A DNA stretch of 12,476 bases, taken from an uncultured Clostridia bacterium (GTDB lineage: Bacteria; Bacillota; Clostridia; Christensenellales; Borkfalkiaceae). The stretch is from the NCBI GenBank assembly GCA_947632165.1, contig CANROI010000023.1, positions 1 to 12,476 on the forward strand, given 5' to 3'. Under the pieces are notes generated by a model, which made no database searches, was not told where the DNA came from, and worked only from the letters and a program-made list of their open reading frames with translations. Below, piece after piece: positions 6,390 to 11,569 of this stretch (positions are counted from its first letter, which is position 1; each line of letters begins with the position of its first letter). The position numbers were made by a program, and so were the translations under genes.

Positions 6390-7085
6390 ATGAAGGTGTA
6401 TGCGGTGAGCGATCTGCACCTCCCCGGCAAGAGCGATAAGCCGATGGACGTATTCGGCCCGGGCTGGGAGGGGCATTTCGAAAAAATCAAAGCGGATTGG
6501 GAGCAGAAGGTGACGGACGAGGACGTCGTCCTCATCGGCGGAGACATCTCCTGGGCGATGTATCTCGAAGAGGGGATGCTCGACGTCGCTTTGCTCGCGC
6601 CGCTCAAGGGCAAGAAGGTGTTCATCCGCGGCAATCACGACTATTGGTGGAGCGCGATCTCGCGCGTCCGCGCCGCGGCGCCCGATGAAACGTTTTTCTT
6701 CCTGCAGAACGACTGCGTCAAGTTCGGCAATTTGATCGTGGCGGGCTCGCGCGGGTGGACCTGTCCGGGCAGCGCCGATTTCACCGAACATGACATGACG
6801 CTCTATCTCAGGGAGGGGGAGCGGTTCAAGCTCGCATTTCAGGAAGTCAAAAAAGTGCGCGAAGAGGGGGACGTTCTGATCGCGCTCATTCACTATCCGC
6901 CCTTCAGCGCAAAGCTCGAGGATACCCTCTTCACGCAGCTGTTCGAGGAGAACAAGGTGGACCGCGCGGTGTTCGGGCATCTGCACGGCGCGGGCTACTT
7001 TCCGCTCCGTTCGGAAAAGAACGGCATCGTCTACAGCCTCACTTCCTGCGATAAGACGCGGTTTTCGCTCACGCAGATCCTGTAA
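6390..7085 (+). CDS. Calcineurin-like metallophosphoesterase (COG1768-like), probably leaderless
   Basis: A 231-residue cytoplasmic phosphoesterase with the full two-metal site: DLH (Asp8, His10), GGDISW (Asp52), GNHDYWW (Asn82, His83), IHYPP (His168) and GHLHG (His197, His199). The opening MKVYAVSDLHLPG, DKPMDVFGP and WAMYLEE fit a stand-alone phosphohydrolase group common in Firmicutes (COG1768). The substrate is unknown: phosphodiester, nucleotide or phosphoprotein. The open frame extends to 6297, but that ATG is upstream of the terminator and promoter, and the family begins with beta-strand 1 at MKVYAV, so ATG 6390 is right. No Shine-Dalgarno precedes it, and the promoter spacing puts transcription start on the ATG itself. 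It appears monocistronic: the next gene has its own promoter 97 bases after this stop. Confidence 0.92.
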   Translation: MKVYAVSDLHLPGKSDKPMDVFGPGWEGHFEKIKADWEQKVTDEDVVLIGGDISWAMYLEEGMLDVALLAPLKGKKVFIRGNHDYWWSAISRVRAAAPDETFFFLQNDCVKFGNLIVAGSRGWTCPGSADFTEHDMTLYLREGERFKLAFQEVKKVREEGDVLIALIHYPPFSAKLEDTLFTQLFEENKVDRAVFGHLHGAGYFPLRSEKNGIVYSLTSCDKTRFSLTQIL

Positions 7086-7181
7086 GCCGCAGATCCCGCA
7101 AGAACCCGGAACTTTGTTGTTCAAACATTCGGTGCGGCGCAACTATGCGGGCATAAAGCCGCTTACACCGCTTTGAAAGGC
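7086..7181 (+). other. Intergenic stretch before the pyr promoter, no gene seen
   Basis: No coding sequence and no clear U-tailed terminator is visible. An imperfect inverted repeat pairs GCGGGC (7147-7152) with GCCCGC (7190-7195), and inside it AAGCC (7156-7160) with GGCTT (7179-7183). It could end the metallophosphoesterase transcript weakly or act as a protein site overlapping the pyr -35; neither is proven. Confidence 0.4.
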
Positions 7182-7210
7182 TTGCCAAAGCCCGCGGGAT
7201 ATGTTATAAT
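7182..7210 (+). promoter_or_regulatory. Promoter of the pyrimidine operon
   Basis: -35 TTGCCA (7182-7187), 17-base spacer, -10 TATAAT (7205-7210). The start point should be near 7217, leaving a leader of about 97 bases before the pyrB TTG. The spacer contains one copy of AAGCCCGCGGG, and a second copy lies just after the start point. Confidence 0.85.
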
Positions 7211-7231
7211 AGGCAAAGAGAAGCCCGCGGG
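7188..7231 (+). repeat. 11-bp direct repeat AAGCCCGCGGG flanking the pyr -10 box
   Basis: AAGCCCGCGGG occurs at 7188-7198 (between -35 and -10) and at 7221-7231 (just past the predicted +1), 33 bases apart, about three helical turns. Each holds the self-complementary CCCGCGGG. Placement is what one expects of a repressor operator pair, but the second copy is also the left arm of a leader hairpin, so RNA structure is the alternative. Confidence 0.55.
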
Positions 7232-7281
7232 GTTCTTTTCGGGACCGAGGCGCGGGCTCTTTCAAAGCCCGAAAATTTGCC
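7212..7281 (+). promoter_or_regulatory. Structured pyr leader with mutually exclusive hairpins
   Basis: Hairpin 1 pairs AGCCCGCG (7222-7229) with CGCGGGCT (7251-7258), with an inner stem GGTTC (7231-7235) / GGACC (7242-7246). Hairpin 2 reuses CGGGCT (7253-7258) with AGCCCG (7266-7271). GGCAAA (7212-7217) can pair with TTTGCC (7276-7281) to close the domain. Neither hairpin has a real U-run, so this is not a plain attenuator, and I see no PyrR loop consensus. Confidence 0.5.
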
Positions 7282-7284
7282 GGC

Positions 7285-7317
7285 ATGGCGATCAAGCCGA
7301 AGAGGAGTCCGTTTTGA
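7285..7317 (+). other. 10-codon mini-ORF overlapping the pyrB start (possible leader peptide)
   Basis: ATG at 7285 reads MAIKPKRSPF then TGA at 7315-7317, overlapping the pyrB TTG start (7314-7316) in the TTTTGA junction. It has no clear ribosome site of its own. It could couple leader translation to pyrB or be chance; low confidence. Confidence 0.25.
7301..7316 (+). promoter_or_regulatory. Shine-Dalgarno that fixes the TTG start of pyrB
   Basis: AGAGGAG (7301-7307) stands 6 bases before TTG 7314. The only ATG in frame upstream, 7173, lies before the -35 box and cannot be on this transcript, so TTG is the supported start. Confidence 0.8.
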
Positions 7318-8228
7318 AAGATCTGTTGGGGCTGTCGGAGCCCTCGGCGGCGGAGATCGAAGAGATCCTCGCGCTGGGGCTTGCCATCAAGAAAAAGCTG
7401 AAGGAGGGCGGCGCCGTCTCCCCCGTGCTCAAGGGGAAGTCGGTCGTCACCCTCTTCTATGAAAATTCCACCCGCACGCGCTGCTCGTTCGAGCTCGCGG
7501 CGAAGAAGTTGGGCGCAGACGTCATCAACATCGCGGCGAGTTCGTCGTCGGTGCAGAAGGGGGAGAGCCTCGTCGACACGGGCAAGACCCTCGACGCGAT
7601 GCGGCACAGCTTCGTCATCATCCGCCATCCGATGGGCGGCGCGCCCAAGCTCCTCGCAAGCACGGTGCGCGCGCACGTCGTCAACGCGGGCGACGGCATG
7701 AACGAGCATCCCACGCAGGCGCTACTCGATATGCTCACGATGAAGGAGCACCTCGGCAAGCTTGCGGGGCTCCGGGTCGCGATTCTCGGCGACATCCGCC
7801 ATTCCCGCGTCGCAAAGAGCAATCTGTATGGGCTCGGGAAGTCGGGCGCGGAGGTGCGCATGTTCGCGCCGGGCACCCTCATGCCGGCAGGCCTCAAGGA
7901 GATGGGCGCGAAGATCTGCTCCTCGCGGGAGGAGGCGGTCGAAGGCGCCGACGTCGTCATGGGGCTCAGGATCCAGCTCGAAAGGCAGAAGGCGGGGAAC
8001 TTCCCCTCTCTCGGGGAGTACGCCCGCTTCTACGGGATCAACGAAGAAGTGATGAAACGGGCAAAGCCCGGGGCGCTCATCATGCACCCGGGGCCCGTCA
8101 ACCGCGGCGTGGAGCTCACCTGCGGGCTCATCGACGGCGAGACGAGCCGCATCGAGGACCAGGTGCTCTCGGGCGTCGCCGTGCGCATGGCGGTGCTCAG
8201 GCTGCTTGCCAAGGAGGGAACGGTATGA
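7314..8228 (+). CDS. pyrB: Aspartate carbamoyltransferase catalytic chain
   Basis: A 304-residue enzyme that joins carbamoyl phosphate and aspartate to give N-carbamoyl-aspartate, the first committed step of pyrimidine synthesis, in the cytoplasm. The carbamoyl-phosphate site STRTR (52-56) is present, as are the mobile-loop Lys82 in VQKGES, HPTQALLD (132-139), the DIRHSR loop (160-165) and HPGPVNRG (258-265). Length is normal for catalytic chains (about 305-310). Translation starts at TTG, supported by AGAGGAG and by the normal family start KDLLGL. No regulatory chain gene (pyrI) follows, so the enzyme may act as a plain trimer, or pyrI may be elsewhere. The stop overlaps the pyrC start (ATGA), giving tight coupling. 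Aspartate, not ornithine, specificity is supported by the neighbours. Confidence 0.96.
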   Translation: MKDLLGLSEPSAAEIEEILALGLAIKKKLKEGGAVSPVLKGKSVVTLFYENSTRTRCSFELAAKKLGADVINIAASSSSVQKGESLVDTGKTLDAMRHSFVIIRHPMGGAPKLLASTVRAHVVNAGDGMNEHPTQALLDMLTMKEHLGKLAGLRVAILGDIRHSRVAKSNLYGLGKSGAEVRMFAPGTLMPAGLKEMGAKICSSREEAVEGADVVMGLRIQLERQKAGNFPSLGEYARFYGINEEVMKRAKPGALIMHPGPVNRGVELTCGLIDGETSRIEDQVLSGVAVRMAVLRLLAKEGTV

Positions 8229-9505
8229 TTTTCAAAAACGCCGACATCGTCTTGAAAGACGGGGTCATCCGCGGCGATCTCCGCATCGAAGACGGCAGGA
8301 TCGCGGCGATCGGCACGGATTTTTCGGGCGAAGCCCTCGATTGCACGGGGCTCACGGTATTCCCGGGGCTCATCGATATGCATGTCCATCTGCGCGAGCC
8401 CGGGTTCGAGCGCAAGGAGGACATCGAGAGCGGCAGCCGCGCCGCCGTCAAGGGCGGCTTTACGCAGATCTGCTGCATGCCGAATACCGATCCCGTGACC
8501 GACAACAAGGTCGTCGTGACCTATATCAAGGCGCGCGCCAAGGAGGTGGGGCTCTGCAAAGTGCATCCCATCGGCGCGATCACGAAGGGGCAGAAGGGGG
8601 AGGAACTCTCGGCAATCGGCGGCATGAAGGCGGCGGGCGCCGTCGCGCTCTCCGAAGACGGCAAGAGTGTCTTGAATACGAAGCTCATGGCGAGCGCCAT
8701 GCTCTATGCGAATGATTTCGGCCTCAAATGCCTCTGCCACTGCGAGGATCCCTCGCTCGTGGACGGCGGGGTCGTGCACGAGGGATACTACTCCACGCGC
8801 ACGGGGCTCAAGGGGAGCATCCGCGCGGCGGAGGACATCATGATCGCCCGCGAGATCTGCCTTGCGGAGAGCCTGGATCTGCCCGTGCACATCTGCCATG
8901 TCTCGACCTACAGCGGCGTACAGCTCATCCGCGAGGCGAAGGCGCGCGGCGTGAAGGTGACGGCGGAGACCTGCCCGCATTATTTCACGCTCACAGACGA
9001 GGCCATCAAGGACTTCGATACGAACTCCAAAGTCAATCCGCCCCTGAGGGAGGAGAAGGACCGGCTCGCGGTCCTCGCGGGGCTGAAGGACGGCACGATC
9101 GACTGCATCGTGACCGATCATGCCCCCCATCACAGGGACGATAAACATGTGGAATACGATCTGGCGGCATTCGGGATCAGCGGGCTCGAGACGAGCTTTG
9201 CGCTCTCGTACACCGCCCTCGTCGGTAGAAAGACCTGCCGCAAGCGGCGGGAGGACGATTTCTCGCTCGTCGACCTTGCCGAAAAGATGAGCCTGAATCC
9301 CGCGCGGATCCTCGGGCTTGCGGGCGGCGCGATCGAAGTCGGCGCGCCCGCCGATCTCACGATCGCCGATCTCGGCGCGGAATGGACTATTGACCCCGAA
9401 AAATTCGTCAGCAAGGGCAAGAACACCCCCTTTGCGGGGCGGTCCGTCTTCGGGAAAATCCGATACACCGTCGTAGACGGCGCGATCAAATACCGGGAGG
9501 AATAA
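8225..9505 (+). CDS. pyrC: Dihydroorotase, type I
   Basis: A 426-residue amidohydrolase that closes carbamoyl-aspartate to dihydroorotate. The metal site is complete for the class I (long) type: His53 and His55 in DMHVHLREPG, a bridging acidic residue near Asp145 in ALSEDGKS, His172 in CLCHCED, His225 in HICHVST and Asp298 in VTDHAPHH. The substrate-side loop MPNTDP (85-90) is present, and AETCPHYFTLTDE (247-259) is a strong signature. The C-terminal GKNTPFAGRSVFGKI returns to the beta-sandwich, which the N-terminal 50 residues also join. AAGGAGG lies a few bases before ATG 8225, inside the end of pyrB, with a 4-base gene overlap. It is second in the operon and 6 bases from pyrF. Confidence 0.97.
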   Translation: MIFKNADIVLKDGVIRGDLRIEDGRIAAIGTDFSGEALDCTGLTVFPGLIDMHVHLREPGFERKEDIESGSRAAVKGGFTQICCMPNTDPVTDNKVVVTYIKARAKEVGLCKVHPIGAITKGQKGEELSAIGGMKAAGAVALSEDGKSVLNTKLMASAMLYANDFGLKCLCHCEDPSLVDGGVVHEGYYSTRTGLKGSIRAAEDIMIAREICLAESLDLPVHICHVSTYSGVQLIREAKARGVKVTAETCPHYFTLTDEAIKDFDTNSKVNPPLREEKDRLAVLAGLKDGTIDCIVTDHAPHHRDDKHVEYDLAAFGISGLETSFALSYTALVGRKTCRKRREDDFSLVDLAEKMSLNPARILGLAGGAIEVGAPADLTIADLGAEWTIDPEKFVSKGKNTPFAGRSVFGKIRYTVVDGAIKYREE

Positions 9506-9511
9506 GCAGTC

Positions 9512-10402
9512 ATGATCTTCGACCGATTGATCCGGAAAATCATCGAAACACAGAATCCCACCTGCGTGGGGCTCGATACCTCTTTTTCCTACCTGCCCGA
9601 AGAGATGCGGGCGGGAAAGGTGACGCCCGCCCAAAAGGCGGAGGCCGTCTTTTCCTTCAACCGCGGGATCATAGACAGCGTCTTTGACATCGTGCCCGCC
9701 GTAAAGGTGCAGATCGCCTATTACGAGGCGCTCGGCGCGGCGGGGCTTGCCTGTTTTGAAAAGACCTGCGCCTATGCGCGGAACAAGGGGCTGTTTGTCA
9801 TCGTAGACGCGAAGCGGAACGACATCGGCGCGACCGCCGCACAGTACGCGAACGCGTTTTTCTCCGAAGGCGCGCCCTTCGAATGCGACCTTCTCACCGT
9901 CAACGGCTACCTCGGCACGGACGGGATCGCGCCCTTCATCGACCTGTGCCGGGAGAACGGGAAGGGGATCTTCGTGCTCGTCAAAACGAGCAATCCCTCG
10001 TCGGGCGAGCTCCAGAACCTGCGGCTTACGGACGGGCGCACCGTCTATGAGTGCATGGGCGACGCGGTCGAAAAATGGGGCGAGGGCATGGTCGGTACAT
10101 ACGGGTATTCCTGCGCGGGCGCGGTCGTCGGGGCGACCTATCCCGAAGAGGCGAAGGTATTGCGCGAACGGCTTCCGCATACCTTCTTTCTGGTCCCCGG
10201 CTACGGCGCGCAGGGCGCGAATGCCGAAATGCTCAAAAACTGCTTCAAAAAGGGCGGATTGGGCGGCATTGTGAACAACTCCCGCGGCATCTTGTGCGCC
10301 TATCTCAAGCGCGGCGGAGACTATGCTTCGGCGGCGCGGGCGGCGGCGCTCGAAATGCGCGCGGACCTGAAGTCCGTTCTGGGGGAGATATGCGCGAACT
10401 GA
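9512..10402 (+). CDS. pyrF: Orotidine 5'-phosphate decarboxylase (long form)
   Basis: A 296-residue cytoplasmic enzyme that decarboxylates OMP to UMP, the last step of the pathway. The catalytic signature DAKRNDIG (99-106) supplies the Asp-Lys-Asp charge network (Asp99, Lys101, Asp104). CVGLDTS (18-24) and VPGYGAQG (228-235), the phosphate-gripper side, flank it. The length and the start RLIRKIIETQNPTCVGLD place it in the longer type-2 group found in actinobacteria and many Clostridia, not the 230-residue Bacillus form. GGGAGG is 11 bases before the ATG, somewhat far. The gene begins 6 bases after pyrC and its last 13 bases overlap pyrK. Confidence 0.96.
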   Translation: MIFDRLIRKIIETQNPTCVGLDTSFSYLPEEMRAGKVTPAQKAEAVFSFNRGIIDSVFDIVPAVKVQIAYYEALGAAGLACFEKTCAYARNKGLFVIVDAKRNDIGATAAQYANAFFSEGAPFECDLLTVNGYLGTDGIAPFIDLCRENGKGIFVLVKTSNPSSGELQNLRLTDGRTVYECMGDAVEKWGEGMVGTYGYSCAGAVVGATYPEEAKVLRERLPHTFFLVPGYGAQGANAEMLKNCFKKGGLGGIVNNSRGILCAYLKRGGDYASAARAAALEMRADLKSVLGEICAN

Positions 10403-11142
10403 TCGCTACGATACTCGAAAACAAGAAGATCGCCGAGGACGTCTTTTCGATGACGTTCGCCTGCGACGAGGCGATCAAAGTGCGCCCGGGGCAATTTGCG
10501 ATGCTCGGCGTGAGCGGCTTCCCGCTGCGCAGGCCGATCGCGGTCTGCAAGGCCGAGGGGGAGCGGATCACCGTCTGCTACCGGCTCAAGGGCGAGGGAA
10601 CGCGGCGGCTCGCGTTCGGCTATTCGCGCGGGGAAAAGATCTCCGTGCTCTTGCCCCTCGGCAACGGGTTTTTCGTCGGGGAACAGGAGAAGAAGGTCGC
10701 AATCGTCGGCGGCGGCGTCGGGATCTTCCCGCTGATCTCGGCGATCCGCGAATACGCGGACACGAAGGAGATCTTCGCCTACATGGGCTTCCGCAGCAAG
10801 GCGGCGCTCTGCATGGAATATGAGATGCGGCGCGGGAAATCGCTCGTGATCGCAACGGACGACGGCTCTTACGGCTACCACGGCACGGCGGTGCAGGCGT
10901 TTATGGAGGAGATCGACGGGATCAAACCGGACGTCATTCTCTCCTGCGGGCCCATGCCGATGCTCCGCGCCCTCAAAAACGCGGTCGCGGGGCGGGGGAT
11001 CCCGACTTATGTCTCCCTTGAAGAGCGCATGGGCTGCGGCATCGGCGCCTGCCTCGTCTGCGTCTGCAATCTGACGAACGGCGAACACGCGCGGGTCTGC
11101 AAAGACGGGCCCGTGTTTGAGATAGAAGAAGTGAGGATATAG
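10390..11142 (+). CDS. pyrK: Dihydroorotate dehydrogenase B, electron-transfer (FAD/2Fe-2S) subunit
   Basis: A 250-residue partner of PyrD that moves electrons from dihydroorotate oxidation through a [2Fe-2S] cluster and FAD to NAD+. Domain order is a beta-barrel FAD domain with LRRPIAVC (46-53), a nucleotide fold with AIVGGGVGIFP (104-114) and SCGPMPML (185-192), then the C-terminal cluster loop CGIGACLVC with Cys216, 221, 224 and 237. This spacing is the family's own (Cys-x4-Cys-x2-Cys-x12-Cys). The frame is open back to 10051, but that region is pyrF; ATG 10390 gives the normal start. The purine run GGGGGAG ends only two bases before it, a poor spacing. The gene overlaps pyrF by 13 bases, so coupled translation may offset the weak site. 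pyrD follows only after 427 bases. Confidence 0.95.
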   Translation: MRELIATILENKKIAEDVFSMTFACDEAIKVRPGQFAMLGVSGFPLRRPIAVCKAEGERITVCYRLKGEGTRRLAFGYSRGEKISVLLPLGNGFFVGEQEKKVAIVGGGVGIFPLISAIREYADTKEIFAYMGFRSKAALCMEYEMRRGKSLVIATDDGSYGYHGTAVQAFMEEIDGIKPDVILSCGPMPMLRALKNAVAGRGIPTYVSLEERMGCGIGACLVCVCNLTNGEHARVCKDGPVFEIEEVRI

Positions 11143-11145
11143 GTT

Positions 11146-11298
11146 CACGAATTTCTTTGCTCACGCCCCCCTTGCCCACCCCTTGAGGTGGCGCAATGCG
11201 ACATGAGTGAGCGCATCGGAGGCGCGAACGGTGACCGAGCACGGGTTTCCACCCGTGCGAGAGGGGGCAAGGGGTGTCGTTCGAAAAGAAATTCCGTG
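11146..11298. repeat. Block A: about 150-bp element with terminal inverted repeats
   Basis: Outer arms run CACG + AATTTCTTT on the left and AAAGAAATT + C + CGTG on the right; a second paired segment is CCCCTTGCCC with GGGCAAGGGG. Inside are CCACC/GGTGG (11176-11191) and GCACGGGT/ACCCGTGC (11239-11258). The size and arms are MITE-like, though no transposase is near and no target duplication is certain. Confidence 0.6.
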
Positions 11299-11349
11299 AG
11301 GAAAAGTGCTCTTGTGCCTTAACTTGCTTGTCCTCTCGTTCGTTTCATC

Positions 11350-11450
11350 GGACAGTAAGGCAAAAGGGTTTGCCAAATTGGGTGCGCTTATGGAAAAGCG
11401 TGGTTTTCCAACGCGCATTGATTTTGGAAGCAATACCTCCCTTGCTGTCC
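11350..11450. repeat. Block B: 101-bp long imperfect hairpin
   Basis: Outer arms GGACAGTAAGG (11350-11360) and CCTTGCTGTCC (11440-11450) match at 10 of 11. Inside, TGCGC pairs with GCGCA (11383-11387 / 11413-11417) and TGGAAAA with TTTTCCA (11391-11397 / 11404-11410) around a GCGTGG loop. It would fold as a large RNA stem in a pyrK-pyrD transcript. Confidence 0.6.
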
Positions 11451-11479
11451 CTTTTAGGGAAAGTGGCGAACGCAGTGAG

Positions 11480-11521
11480 CCGAAAGGGTTCGGCACGCGC
11501 ACGGCGGAAGTGAATTCCGCC
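11480..11521. repeat. Block C: paired short hairpins before pyrD
   Basis: CCGAA-AGGG-TTCGG (11480-11493) and GGCGGAA-GTGAA-TTCCGCC (11503-11521) are perfect stem-loops. No T-run follows either one, so they do not look like terminators; they may be RNA-stabilising or processing stems. Confidence 0.5.
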
Positions 11522-11569
11522 TAACGCAAAAGATTGGGGAAGCGCGAAAGTGCAACAAATAAAAGCATT

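Larger units (their letters stand above)
11143..11569 (+). repeat. 427-bp palindromic, repeat-like insert between pyrK and pyrD
   Basis: No believable gene lies here; short open frames on both strands have no ribosome site or family look. The DNA is a mosaic of inverted repeats. Block A (11146-11298) has terminal arms, with AATTTCTTT (11150-11158) complementary to 11285-11293 and CCCCTTGCCC (11168-11177) complementary to 11265-11274, and encloses a perfect GCACGGGT-TTCC-ACCCGTGC hairpin. Block B (11350-11450) is one long imperfect hairpin. Block C (11451-11521) has two small hairpins. It resembles non-coding intergenic repeat families of gut Clostridia, but copy number cannot be judged from one window. 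No clear terminator or promoter is seen. Confidence 0.7.

Noticed and set aside
7212..7281. Classic PyrR-dependent attenuator
   Set aside because: I could not find the PyrR-binding loop consensus, and neither stem is followed by a real U-run; only general competing structure is supported.
7173..7313. Upstream ATG extension of pyrB
   Set aside because: The ATG at 7173 precedes the -35 box of the pyr promoter and the extra 47 residues do not match the family N-terminus.
8030..10180. 716-codon open frame on the minus strand across pyrB, pyrC and pyrF
   Set aside because: It lies wholly opposite three clearly recognised enzymes. GC-rich codon use with few A/T third bases makes long antisense frames common; the translation is Arg/Asp/His-rich with no family motif and no ribosome site.
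11146..11521. CRISPR array
   Set aside because: The repeats are inverted and nested, not regularly spaced direct repeats with unique spacers; no cas gene is present.
11274..11524. Short plus-strand open frames of 72-79 codons in the pyrK-pyrD gap
   Set aside because: They run through hairpin arms, have no ribosome site, and their Ser/Arg-rich translations look like the spurious peptides that intergenic repeats produce.
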